Shown here: piece by piece, positions 26,279 to 35,043 of the stretch
Numbering within the stretch: the first letter of the stretch is position 1
How the letters are laid out: every line of letters starts with the position of its first letter
Assembly: GCF_026339935.1 (NCBI RefSeq)
Contig: NZ_JAPEPX010000001.1
Span: 4,149,501 to 4,213,500, forward strand
Direction of reading: 5' to 3'
From: Streptomyces sp. NBC_01551
Lineage (GTDB): Bacteria; Actinomycetota; Actinomycetes; Streptomycetales; Streptomycetaceae
DNA: 64,000 bases
Made by a program: the position numbers and the translations under genes
Notes under the pieces: generated by a model
Seen by the model: the letters and a program-made list of their open reading frames with translations, nothing else
Databases searched by the model: none
What the model was told of the DNA's origin: nothing

Positions 26279-27436
26279 ATGAGCGACGACAGCCACGAGC
26301 ACCAGAGCTTCGAGACCCGCGCGATCCACGCGGGCAATACGGCGGACCCGCTGACCGGCGCGGTCGTACCCCCGATCTACCAGGTGTCCACGTACAAGCA
26401 GGACGGCGTCGGCGGCCTGCGCGGCGGTTACGAGTACAGCCGCAGCGGCAACCCGACCCGGACCGCGCTGGAGGAGAACCTCGCGGCGCTGGAGGGCGGC
26501 CGGCGCGGCCTGGCCTTCGCGTCCGGGCTCGCCGCCGAGGACTGCCTGCTGCGTACGCTGCTCTCCCCGGGCGACCACGTGGTCATCCCGAACGACGCGT
26601 ACGGCGGCACCTTCCGACTCTTCGCCAAGGTCGTCTCGCGCTGGGGCGTCGAGTGGTCGGTCGCCGACACCTCCGACCCGGCGTCCGTGCGGGCGGCCCT
26701 CACCCCGAAGACGAAGGTCATCTGGGTCGAGACCCCGTCCAACCCGCTGCTCGGCATCACCGACATCGCCGTCGTCGCCGACATCGCGCGGTCGGCCGGC
26801 GCCAAGCTGGTCGTGGACAACACCTTCGCCTCCCCCTACCTCCAGCAGCCCCTCGCGCTCGGCGCGGACGTGGTCGTGCACTCGCTGACCAAGTACATGG
26901 GCGGCCACTCCGACGTGGTCGGCGGCGCGCTGATCGCCGCTGACGCGGCGGTGGGCGAGGAACTGGCCTACCACCAGAACGCGATGGGCGCGGTGGCCGG
27001 GCCGTTCGACTCCTGGATCGTGCTGCGCGGCATCAAGACGCTGGCCGTGCGCATGGACCGGCACTCGGAGAACGCGACGAAGGTCGCCGACATGCTGACG
27101 CGGCACCCGAAGGTCACGAAGGTCCTCTACCCGGGCCTGCCCGACCACCCGGGCCACGAGGTCGCCGCCAAGCAGATGCGTTCCTTCGGCGGCATGATCT
27201 CCTTCCAGGTCACCGGCGGCGAGGAGGCGGCGGTCGAGGTCTGCAACCGCGCCAAGCTGTTCACCCTGGGCGAGTCCCTCGGCGGCGTCGAGTCCCTCAT
27301 CGAGCACCCGGGCCGCATGACCCACGCCTCGGTGGCCGGCTCGGCCCTGGAGGTCCCGGGCGACCTGGTCCGCATCTCGGTCGGCATCGAAAACGCCGAT
27401 GACCTCCTCGCGGACCTCACCCAGGCCCTGGGCTAA
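26279..27436 (+). CDS. metB: Cystathionine gamma-synthase / gamma-lyase-type enzyme
   Basis: This PLP enzyme joins an activated homoserine and cysteine into cystathionine (or runs the reverse gamma-elimination). The 385-residue sequence has YEYSRSGNPTR, FASGLAAED, WVETPSNPLLGITDI, and the PLP lysine Lys205 in SLTKYMGGHSDVVGG, then GGVESLIEHPGRMTHAS. These blocks match Cys/Met-metabolism enzymes; in Streptomyces the homologue (from memory SCO4958) is annotated as cystathionine gamma-synthase. TAGCAT (26267-26272) lies 6 nt before the ATG, which suggests a leaderless transcript. Distinguishing synthase from lyase is not possible from motifs alone. Confidence 0.92.
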   Translation: MSDDSHEHQSFETRAIHAGNTADPLTGAVVPPIYQVSTYKQDGVGGLRGGYEYSRSGNPTRTALEENLAALEGGRRGLAFASGLAAEDCLLRTLLSPGDHVVIPNDAYGGTFRLFAKVVSRWGVEWSVADTSDPASVRAALTPKTKVIWVETPSNPLLGITDIAVVADIARSAGAKLVVDNTFASPYLQQPLALGADVVVHSLTKYMGGHSDVVGGALIAADAAVGEELAYHQNAMGAVAGPFDSWIVLRGIKTLAVRMDRHSENATKVADMLTRHPKVTKVLYPGLPDHPGHEVAAKQMRSFGGMISFQVTGGEEAAVEVCNRAKLFTLGESLGGVESLIEHPGRMTHASVAGSALEVPGDLVRISVGIENADDLLADLTQALG

Positions 27437-27445
27437 CCGGCCCCC

Positions 27446-27465
27446 GGCTCGGCTCGGCTCGGCTC
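27446..27465. repeat. GGCTC pentanucleotide tandem repeat
   Basis: Four perfect copies of GGCTC lie just after the metB stop codon, in a 150-bp convergent intergenic stretch. Replication slippage is the likely origin. Confidence 0.8.
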
Positions 27466-27568
27466 GGCCCGGTCCCGGTCCAGGCCCCGCCCCGGCTCGG
27501 GGCGGCGCCGCGGCCCGCGCCGGGACCAGGTGTGCCCGGCTTCGCCCGGTCCGGTTCCGCTGGGCCGA

Positions 27569-27589
27569 CCCCGCCCGCCTCGGGCGGGG
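27569..27589. terminator. Terminator between metB and the small membrane protein gene
   Basis: CCCCGCCCG and CGGGCGGGG form a perfect 9-bp stem with a CCT loop, abutting the minus-strand stop codon at 27590. Confidence 0.75.
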
Positions 27590-27841
27590 CTACCAGCCCT
27601 CCAGCGGCGGCGAGATGCCGCTCGGGGGGACGGTCCAGGGGTGGGTCAGCAAGGCCCATGCCGTGAAGGCGGCGACCGCCGCGAACAGCACCGCCCAGCC
27701 GAAGCGGCCCGCCGCCCGGCGGCGGCGCAGCAGGCGGTCGCCGCGCTCGGCGGCGCTCGCCGCCAGCCCGGCCGGGACCACCGGGTGCGGGCCCTCCAGC
27801 AGCTCCCTGACCTGGGTTTCCTTCCGGTCCGGCAGGCTCAT
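27590..27841 (-). CDS. Small single-pass membrane protein coupled to a sigma-like gene
   Basis: The 83-residue protein has a soluble N-terminus (MSLPDRKETQVRELLEG), a basic stretch (DRLLRRRRAAGR) and one membrane helix (about 47-66, FGWAVLFAAVAAFTAWALL). A short extracytoplasmic tail follows. Its ATG overlaps the stop codon of the upstream sigma-factor-like gene (ATGA at 27838-27841), so translation is coupled. Gene order sigma then membrane protein is the classic layout of an ECF sigma factor with its anti-sigma factor. No zinc-binding HxxxCxxC motif is seen, so an anti-sigma role is only an inference. Confidence 0.75.
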   Translation of the reverse strand: MSLPDRKETQVRELLEGPHPVVPAGLAASAAERGDRLLRRRRAAGRFGWAVLFAAVAAFTAWALLTHPWTVPPSGISPPLEGW

Positions 27842-28284
27842 GCCGCACCCCGGCCCAAGGCGCCCCGCATGGTCGACACCGCCCGGTTGCACAGCACCCG
27901 CACCCGCTCGGGCGTCAGCCCCAGCTGCGCCGCGGCGACTTCCTCCGCGACCCCCTCGTACAGCCGCAGCACCAGCACGAGCCGCTCCGGCGGGCTCAGC
28001 CGGGCGAGGACGCCCGTCCCGGCGGGGAGCCTGCGGGCGGTGCGGGCGTACGCGGCGCACAGTTCCCGGCGGGTGTCGTCGTACGGGTCGTCGCCGCGCA
28101 CCCGGCCCCAGTGCGCGTACGTACGGGCCAGCGCCCCCGCCAGGAGCCGGCGCGCGACGGGGCACTCGGCGCCCGACGCGGGGTCCGCCTCGGCGGTCAG
28201 CAGGATCGCGACGTGCAGCAGCCGCCCCGCCGCGCCCGCGACGAAGGCCTCGAACTCCGCGTAGGGCCCGGCTCGGTGGTCCAC
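27838..28284 (-). CDS. Degenerate ECF sigma-factor-like protein (SigE-like family)
   Basis: The 148-residue protein resembles short Streptomyces ECF sigma factors. The region-2-like half has FEAFVAGAAGRLLHVAILLTA, then ARRLLAGALARTYAHWGRVR and DDPYDDTRREL. The usual acidic AEDLVQ core-binding segment is replaced by ARRLLAG. Region 4 is better kept: LARLSPPERLVLVLRLYEGV followed by the helix-turn-helix AAAQLGLTPERVRVLCNRAV. It is therefore either a diverged sigma factor or a sigma-derived regulator. GTG at 28284 is the only reasonable start. The downstream overlapping gene encodes a small membrane protein that might be its partner. Confidence 0.8.
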   Translation of the reverse strand: MDHRAGPYAEFEAFVAGAAGRLLHVAILLTAEADPASGAECPVARRLLAGALARTYAHWGRVRGDDPYDDTRRELCAAYARTARRLPAGTGVLARLSPPERLVLVLRLYEGVAEEVAAAQLGLTPERVRVLCNRAVSTMRGALGRGAA

Positions 28285-28352
28285 AGCCTCATACTGCGGC
28301 CGGTGGGACCACCCGGGTCAAGAGGTCGGACGCACCCGCCTCACGACGGGTT

Positions 28353-28874
28353 TCAGGAGGCGGGCCCGGCGTCGGCGACGGCGGACATCAGCTCGGACAG
28401 CGACACGTTGAAACGGGTGAGGAGCCCGGTGAAGGACTCGCGCTCCTCCTCGCTCCAGCCGTCCGTCACACGCGCCATCAGCTCGCGCCGCGAGGACCGC
28501 ACTTCCTCCAGCCGCGCCAGCCCGCGCGGCGACAGCGCAAGCACGACGGCCCGGCCGTCCTCCGGATGCGAGGTGCGCTTGACCAGGCCGCTGTCGACCA
28601 GCGGAGCGACCTGCCGCGTCACGGTGGACGAGTCGATGCCCATCCCGCACGCGAGCGCCTTGACGCCCATCGGACCTTCCAGGTCGAGCCGGTTGAGCAG
28701 CAGGTACGCGGCGCGGTCCATCGAGTTGCGGGCCTGGCCGACCCCGCCCAGGCGGGTCTGCTCGGCCCGGCGGGCGAAGACCGCCACCTGGTGCTGGAGC
28801 GCGTCGAGGAGACCGGCTCCGGCGGGTGCTTCGGTCCGCGCGGGCAGATCGGAATTGGCCGGGTTGGAGGACAT
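28353..28874 (-). CDS. MarR-family transcriptional regulator
   Basis: The 173-residue protein is a winged-helix dimeric repressor type. RAAYLLLNRLDLEGPMGVKAL is followed by the recognition helix GIDSSTVTRQVAPLVDSGLV and the wing KRTSHPEDGRAVVLALSPRGL. Helices flanking the domain form the dimer. It is transcribed divergently from ilvA across a 204-bp gap. A palindrome at 28932-28945 lies in the promoter region on its own side, suggesting autoregulation. Targets and ligand are unknown; ilvA is a possible but unproven target. Confidence 0.92.
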   Translation of the reverse strand: MSSNPANSDLPARTEAPAGAGLLDALQHQVAVFARRAEQTRLGGVGQARNSMDRAAYLLLNRLDLEGPMGVKALACGMGIDSSTVTRQVAPLVDSGLVKRTSHPEDGRAVVLALSPRGLARLEEVRSSRRELMARVTDGWSEEERESFTGLLTRFNVSLSELMSAVADAGPAS

Positions 28875-28931
28875 GGCCGTGGGCTCTCTTCGCGTGGGTC
28901 GGACAGGGATGGGGGACAGAGTACGCGGCCG

Positions 28932-28945
28932 TACGGCGGGCCGTA
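28932..28945. promoter_or_regulatory. Candidate MarR operator
   Basis: TACGGC-GG-GCCGTA is a perfect 6-bp inverted repeat with a 2-bp spacer, 58 bp upstream of the MarR gene. TACTCT on the minus strand (about 28917-28922) is a plausible -10 just downstream of it. Confidence 0.45.
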
Positions 28946-29078
28946 TGCCTCGTACGAGAACTGGTACGGGCCCTTCAGAACCGACCGGAGGGGCGGTTCC
29001 GGCTGGCGGGATTTCGCCCCTGCCGGACCTGTCCGGACACGTCCCGCCGGGGTCCGCGCGGGCTGCGAGACTGGCCGT

Positions 29079-30311
29079 ATGAACTACCGCGTGCCCACGC
29101 CCGTCCCCCAGGTCATCCTCGACGACGTCCGGGGAGCCCAGAAGATGCTCTCGGGCGTCTCCCGGGTCACCCCGATGGAAGGCAGCCGGCACCTCTCCGC
29201 ACTCACCGGCTCCCCGGTGCACTTCAAGTGCGAGAACCTCCAGCGGACGGGTTCGTTCAAGCTGCGCGGCGCGTACGTGCGGATCGCGGGCCTGCGCCCC
29301 GAGCAGCGCGCCGCCGGCGTCGTCGCGGCCAGCGCGGGCAACCACGCGCAGGGCGTCGCTCTGGCCTCCTCGCTGCTGGGCGTGCGCTCGACGGTGTTCA
29401 TGCCCGTCGGGGCGCCGCTGCCGAAGGTGGCGGCCACGCAGGAGTACGGCGCCGAGGTCGTCATGCACGGGCAGGTCGTCGACGAGACCCTCGCGGCCGC
29501 CCAGGACTACGCCGACCGCACCGGGGCGGTGTTCATCCACCCGTTCGACCATCGCGACATCATCGCGGGCCAGGGCACCGTGGGCCTGGAGATCCTGGAG
29601 CAGTGCCCGGAGGTACGGACGATCCTGGTCGGCATCGGCGGCGGCGGGCTCGCCGCGGGAGTGGCGATCGCGGTGAAGGCGCTGCGGCCGGACGTGAAGG
29701 TCATCGGCGTCCAGGCGGCGGGCGCGGCCGCCTACCCGCCCTCGCTCAAGGTCGGGCATCCGGTCTCGATCGACAACCCGGTGACGATGGCCGACGGCAT
29801 CAAGGTCGGCCGCCCCGGCGACATCCCCTTCCAGATCATCGGCGAGCTCGTCGACGACGTCCGCACGGTCTCCGAGGACGCCCTCTCCAGCGCGCTCCTG
29901 CTCTGCCTGGAGCGGGCCAAGCTGGTCGTCGAGCCGGCCGGCTGCAGTACGGTCGCGGCCCTGCTCAGCGACCCCGGCCTGTACGGCGCCGGCCCGGTCG
30001 TCGCGGTGCTCTCCGGCGGGAACATCGACCCGCTGCTCCTCCAGCGGATCCTGCGGCACGGCATGGTGGCGGCGGGCCGCTACCTGTCGCTGCGGCTGCG
30101 CGTCGCCGACCGGCCGGGGGCCCTGGCCGGGCTGCTGGGCGTGTTGTCAGTGGTGGATGCGAACGTGTTGGACGTGAGTCACGTACGGACCGACCCGCGG
30201 CTCGGGCTCACCGAGGTGGAGGTGGAGCTGCACCTGGAGACCAAGGGCCCGGAGCACTGCGCCGAGGTCGCGCGGTCGCTGCACGGCGCGGGGTACACGG
30301 TGATGAGCTGA
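29079..30311 (+). CDS. ilvA: Threonine ammonia-lyase (PLP, with C-terminal ACT domain)
   Basis: The enzyme deaminates L-threonine to 2-oxobutanoate, feeding isoleucine and propionyl-CoA formation. Lys61 in SFKLRGA binds PLP. ASAGNHAQGVA and the phosphate loop GIGGGGLAAG are present, and PAGCSTVAAL closes the fold. A single ACT domain occupies about 330-410 (LRVADRPGALAGLLGVL). One ACT domain and 410 residues match the shorter bacterial and actinobacterial form rather than the two-ACT E. coli IlvA. The ATG at 29079 was chosen by homology; a weak GAGACT hexamer lies 6 nt upstream. It is monocistronic, with a small hairpin at 30383-30403. Confidence 0.93.
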   Translation: MNYRVPTPVPQVILDDVRGAQKMLSGVSRVTPMEGSRHLSALTGSPVHFKCENLQRTGSFKLRGAYVRIAGLRPEQRAAGVVAASAGNHAQGVALASSLLGVRSTVFMPVGAPLPKVAATQEYGAEVVMHGQVVDETLAAAQDYADRTGAVFIHPFDHRDIIAGQGTVGLEILEQCPEVRTILVGIGGGGLAAGVAIAVKALRPDVKVIGVQAAGAAAYPPSLKVGHPVSIDNPVTMADGIKVGRPGDIPFQIIGELVDDVRTVSEDALSSALLLCLERAKLVVEPAGCSTVAALLSDPGLYGAGPVVAVLSGGNIDPLLLQRILRHGMVAAGRYLSLRLRVADRPGALAGLLGVLSVVDANVLDVSHVRTDPRLGLTEVEVELHLETKGPEHCAEVARSLHGAGYTVMS

Positions 30312-30382
30312 CGTCGCCGTTTCCGTGGTGAGACGCGACATAACGCGATACGGTTTCCCCTGGCCACGGTGTCACCCGTTCG

Positions 30383-30403
30383 GCCGGGCGAGTTCTGCCC
30401 GGC
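30383..30403 (+). terminator. Possible ilvA terminator
   Basis: GCCGGGC and GCCCGGC form a 7-bp stem with the loop GAGTTCT, 72 bp after ilvA. Confidence 0.5.
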
Positions 30404-30482
30404 AATCCTAGGATTTGCGTAGCCAGCACCCGAAAAACGCGGAAACACACGGAAACACCCGATTTGCTTTGGGAGAATCCCT

Positions 30483-31501
<1,019 letters not shown>

Positions 31502-31505
<4 letters not shown>

Positions 31506-32359
31506 CCACCACGTCCCCGACCCCGGAGCTCGCCGCGCCGCGCCCGCGCGGGGGCGTCGTGCAGAGCGTCAACGACTCCCTGGTCATGGCCAAGCGGAAC
31601 CTGATCCGCATGTCCAGGATTCCCGAAATGATCATTTTCGGGGTCATTCAGCCAGTCATGTTCGTGGTGCTCTTCAGCTACGTCTTCGGCGGCTCGATCA
31701 GCGTCGACGGCAGCACCTCGCCCGCCGCCTACCGAGAGTTCCTGATGGCCGGCATCTTCGCCCAGACCGTCACCTTCGCCACGGCCGGCGCGGGCGCGGG
31801 CATCGCGGACGACATGCACAAGGGCCTGATCGACCGGTTCCGCTCGCTGCCCATGGCCCGGGGCGCGGTCCTGACCGGCCGCACCCTCGCCGACCTCGTC
31901 CAGACCACCCTCACGCTGGTCGTCCTGGCCGTGGTCGCGCTGCTCGTCGGCTGGCGCACCCACACGAGCCCCGGCGAGGTGCTGGCCGGCTTCGCCCTGC
32001 TGCTCCTGCTCGGGTACGCCTTCTCGTGGATCGGCGCACTGATCGGCCTGTCGGTGCGCACCCCGGAGGCGGCCACCTCGGGCGGGCTGATCTGGCTGTT
32101 CCCGCTGACGTTCATCTCGAACGCCTTCGTCCCCTCCGACAACATGCCGCCGTTCCTGCGCACCATCGCCGAGTGGAACCCCTTCAGCGCGACCGTCCAG
32201 GCGGCGCGGGAGCTGTTCGGCAACCTGCCGCCGGGGTACGAGGCGCCGCAGGCCTGGCCGATGCAGCACCCGATCATCGCGTCGGTGGCCTGGTCGGTGC
32301 TGATCGTCGTGGTCTTCCGGACCCTCGCGGTCCGCAAGTACCGCTCGGCGACGGCCTGA
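31502..32359 (+). CDS. ABC-2 type permease, DrrB-like
   Basis: The 285-residue protein has six hydrophobic segments: about 40-62 (IIFGVIQPVMFVVLFSYVFGG), 80-102, 124-146, 158-178, 184-202 and 256-274. It ends with the ABC-2 permease C-terminal region containing FPLTFISNAFVPSDNMP. The GTG start overlaps the ATPase stop codon (GTGA at 31502-31505), so equal production is expected. Together with the ATPase it forms a two-gene exporter operon of the DrrAB type, closed by a strong hairpin downstream. Confidence 0.93.
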
Positions 32360-32386
32360 GCCCCTCCCGCAGGCGTCGTACGCACA

Positions 32387-32426
32387 CGCGAGCCCCCGCC
32401 CGGATCGCTCCGGACGGGGGCTCGCG
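32387..32426. terminator. Bidirectional terminator between the exporter operon and greA
   Basis: An 18-bp stem with one mismatch (32387-32404 with 32409-32426) and a 4-nt loop lies between convergent genes. Three TCGTACG-type short repeats follow at about 32424-32460. Confidence 0.85.
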
Positions 32427-32483
32427 TACGTCCACTCGTACGTCTTCTCGTACGTTCTCGTGCGTCTTGTCGCGCGAGGGTGA

Positions 32484-32981
32484 TCAGCCGGTGAAGGGCT
32501 TGACGTCGAGGATCTTGACGGTGGCCTTCTTGCCGTTCGGCAGTTCGTACTCGGCGTCCTCGCCGATCTTCTTGTTCAGCACCCCGACGCCCAGCGGGGA
32601 CTGGGGGGAGTACGTCTCGAAGTCCGAGGACGCGTACTCGCGGGAGGCCAGCAGGAACTCCATGGTGTCGTCCTCGTCGCCGTCGAAGGCGATCTTGACG
32701 AGCGTGCCCGGAGCCACCACGCCGTCGGAGGCGGGCGCCGTCCCGACCTTGGCGTTCTCCAGGAGCTGCGTCAGCTGCCGGACCCGGAGCTCCTGCTTGC
32801 CCTGCTCCTCCTTGGCCGCGTGGTACCCGCCGTTCTCGCGCAGGTCGCCCTCCTCGCGGGCGGCCGCGATCTTGGCGGCGATCTCCGTGCGTGCGGGACC
32901 AGAGAGGTAGTCCAGCTCGGCCTTCAGCTGGTCGTACGCCGCCTGGGTCAGCCAGGTGACGCTCTCGCTCGTCTGGGTCAC
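32484..32981 (-). CDS. greA: Transcription elongation factor GreA
   Basis: GreA rescues backtracked RNA polymerase by stimulating cleavage of the nascent transcript. The N-terminal coiled coil (about 8-80) carries the active tip REEGDLRENGGYHAAKEEQ with the acidic pair that coordinates magnesium. The C-terminal domain (about 85-160) includes SPQSPLGVGVLNKKIGED and the closing VKILDVKPF. Length (165) is normal for actinobacteria. GTG at 32981 is the start. It is a single gene bounded by the terminator downstream. Confidence 0.96.
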   Translation of the reverse strand: MTQTSESVTWLTQAAYDQLKAELDYLSGPARTEIAAKIAAAREEGDLRENGGYHAAKEEQGKQELRVRQLTQLLENAKVGTAPASDGVVAPGTLVKIAFDGDEDDTMEFLLASREYASSDFETYSPQSPLGVGVLNKKIGEDAEYELPNGKKATVKILDVKPFTG

Positions 32982-33203
32982 GGGTGCTCCTCGTCGGTAC
33001 AGGGGACTACAAAGCCGCCAGCGGCGGGCGAAACCACGAGCCTAACAATTCGGGAAGAAAAGGGGGAGGACACCATGTGTATGAAGTGTGTCATTGCGCC
33101 CCGTGCGGCCTTGTGGGGTCGATGGGGCTCCGGGATGGCGGCGGTGCGGCGCCCGGCGTGGCGGCCGGGGTGCGGGGTCGCTCCGCGGGGTCAGCCCGTG
33201 CCG

Positions 33204-33623
33204 TCAGCCCGTGGAGGTCGTGGCCGCCGGCTGGCAGCCGACCAGTTCGATCATCGTGGCGCGGCCGGTGGTCTTCAGCGTGACCATCTCGTCGACGCGG
33301 CTCTCGCGCTGGGCGAAGGTGTAGTCCGCGCGGCCCACCTCGCCGTGGCCCTTGTCCTGGGAGATCAGGGTGCAGACACCGGTGACCGAGGCTTCCTTGC
33401 GGACCTCCAGGTGCACCTTCACCTCGGAGTCCGAGACGACCTGAAACTTGATCACCTCGGCGCTGACGCTCTGGCCGCCGACGTAGTCCCAGCCGATCCA
33501 GCCGACCATGCCCAGCAGGCCCACGCCCAGCACCGAGCCGACGACCTTGAGCTTGCGGTCGGCGCGTTCGTCCGCCGACCGGCCGTAGCGGCCCTCGGGG
33601 AGTCCCTCGCGCACCGAGCTCAT
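33204..33623 (-). CDS. DUF4307 membrane protein
   Basis: The 139-residue product has a short cytoplasmic N-terminus (MSSVREGLPEGRYGRSADER), one membrane helix (about 30-50, VVGSVLGVGLLGMVGWIGWDY) and an extracytoplasmic beta-rich domain. The latter (VIKFQVVSDSEVKVHLEVRK, then CTLISQDKGHGEVGR and two cysteines) fits DUF4307. I chose the ATG at 33623 because AAGGAACG lies upstream; ATG at 33638 would add five residues. The family is found beside greA and mca in actinobacteria, which is the arrangement here. No function is established to my knowledge. Confidence 0.85.
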   Translation of the reverse strand: MSSVREGLPEGRYGRSADERADRKLKVVGSVLGVGLLGMVGWIGWDYVGGQSVSAEVIKFQVVSDSEVKVHLEVRKEASVTGVCTLISQDKGHGEVGRADYTFAQRESRVDEMVTLKTTGRATMIELVGCQPAATTSTG

Positions 33624-33708
33624 GATCGTTCCTTCCATGGAATTTTCCGTCCCCCGATTCGGTCAGTATAGAAACCGCCCACGCTGACGAATCACAGAGG
33701 ATCCTGTC

Positions 33709-34596
33709 TTGACCGAGCAGCTTCGACTGATGGCCGTCCACGCCCACCCCGACGACGAGTCGAGCAAGGGCGCGGCCACCATGGCCAAGTACGTGTCCGA
33801 GGGGATGCCCGTGCTGGTGGTGACCTGCACCGGCGGCGAGCGCGGCTCGATCCTCAACCCCAAGCTCCAGGGTGACAAGTACATCGAGGAGAACATCCAC
33901 GAGGTGCGCGCCAAGGAGATGGACGAGGCGCGCGAGATCCTCGGCATCGAGCAGGAATGGCTCGGCTACGTCGACTCGGGCCTCCCCGAGGGCGACCCGC
34001 TGCCCCCGCTGCCCGACGGCTGCTTCGCCCTCGCCGACGTGGACGAGGCCGCGGGCCGGCTGGTGAAGAAGATCCGCGCGTTCAAGCCGCAGGTCATCAC
34101 CACGTACGACGAGAACGGCGGGTACCCGCACCCCGACCACATCATGACCCACAAGATCTCGATGGTGGCGTTCGACGGGGCGGCCGACACCGAGAAGTAC
34201 CCGGAGGCCGAGTTCGGCCCGGCGCACCAGCCGCAGAAGCTGTACTACAACCAGGGCTTCAACAAGCCGCGCACCGTCGCCCTGCACGAGGCGCTGCTCG
34301 CCCGCGGCATGGAGTCCCCCTACGGGGAGTGGCTGGAGCGCTGGAAGGAGTTCGAGCGCACCGAGCGGAACCTGACCACGCACGTGCCCTGCGCCGACTT
34401 CTTCGAGATCCGTGACAAGGCGCTCATCGCGCACGCCACGCAGATCGACCCGGACGGCGGCTGGTTCCGCGTTCCCATGGAGATCCAGAAGGAGGTCTGG
34501 CCGACGGAGGAGTACGAGCTGGCGAAGTCGCTCGTCGACACTTCCCTCCCCGAGTCCGACCTCTTCGAGGGCATCCGGGAGAATGCGGAAGCATGA
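33709..34596 (+). CDS. mca: Mycothiol S-conjugate amidase
   Basis: Mca cleaves mycothiol conjugates of electrophiles, releasing a mercapturic acid for export and recycling GlcN-inositol. The 295-residue zinc enzyme of the LmbE-like deacetylase fold has the metal motif AHPDDES and the second ligand segment HPDHIMTH. TYDENGGYPHPDH is characteristic of Mca and MshB. Length and the tail SDLFEGIRE favour Mca over MshB. The TTG start at 33709 follows AGAGG, and translation before it has no homology. It overlaps the following small gene by 4 bp and is divergent from the DUF4307 gene. Confidence 0.95.
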   Translation: MTEQLRLMAVHAHPDDESSKGAATMAKYVSEGMPVLVVTCTGGERGSILNPKLQGDKYIEENIHEVRAKEMDEAREILGIEQEWLGYVDSGLPEGDPLPPLPDGCFALADVDEAAGRLVKKIRAFKPQVITTYDENGGYPHPDHIMTHKISMVAFDGAADTEKYPEAEFGPAHQPQKLYYNQGFNKPRTVALHEALLARGMESPYGEWLERWKEFERTERNLTTHVPCADFFEIRDKALIAHATQIDPDGGWFRVPMEIQKEVWPTEEYELAKSLVDTSLPESDLFEGIRENAEA

Positions 34597-34817
34597 GCGC
34601 TACGCAGGCAGCACTGAACGAGCTCCTTCCGCTGGCGGGTGACACCTTCGACAAGAACAAGGTGACCCCCGGAATCCTGGGGTTCCTCGTGTTCGCGGCC
34701 CTCGCCCTCGGGGTGTGGGGCCTGATGAAGTCGATGAGCCGGCACATGGGGCGGGTCGACTTCCAGGAGGCCCCGGAGCCGGGCACCGCCGGCCCCACGC
34801 CCGACCGGGCCCCGTAG
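34593..34817 (+). CDS. Small single-pass membrane protein coupled to mca
   Basis: The 74-residue product has a polar N-terminus (MSATQAALNELLPLAGDTFD), one helix (about 26-46, PGILGFLVFAALALGVWGLM) and a polar cytoplasmic-type tail (GRVDFQEAPEPG). Its ATG overlaps the mca stop codon (ATGA at 34593-34596), so it is made from the same message. No family name is known to me; I believe similar small proteins follow mca in other Streptomyces. The pairing hints at a membrane link of mycothiol detoxification, which is only an inference. Confidence 0.8.
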   Translation: MSATQAALNELLPLAGDTFDKNKVTPGILGFLVFAALALGVWGLMKSMSRHMGRVDFQEAPEPGTAGPTPDRAP

Positions 34818-34982
34818 GACCGCCCCACACGCGACCGCCGCCCGTCCCTCCGGGGGCGGGGCGGCCGCTTCCGCGCGCGACCGGTCGCGTGCGCGGCCGG
34901 GACGGAACCCACTCGGCCCGGCAGCGTCTGCGCCGCGCGGCGGAGGCTCTGGTGTGCCCGGCAGCGCGGGCGCGCGCGGAGG

Positions 34983-35043
34983 CGCCTCAGGTCGGGTGCC
35001 CGGGGTACCCGTATGTCCTCGGGGGCCTCAGGTCGGGGTGCCC
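34983..35043. repeat. Direct repeat duplicating the 3' end of the STAND gene
   Basis: CGCCTCAGGTCGGGTGCCC (34983-35001) and GGCCTCAGGTCGGGGTGCCC (35024-35043) are near-identical, 41 bp apart. The second copy contains the stop codon and last three codons of the gene, so the first is a duplicated gene end. Confidence 0.7.
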
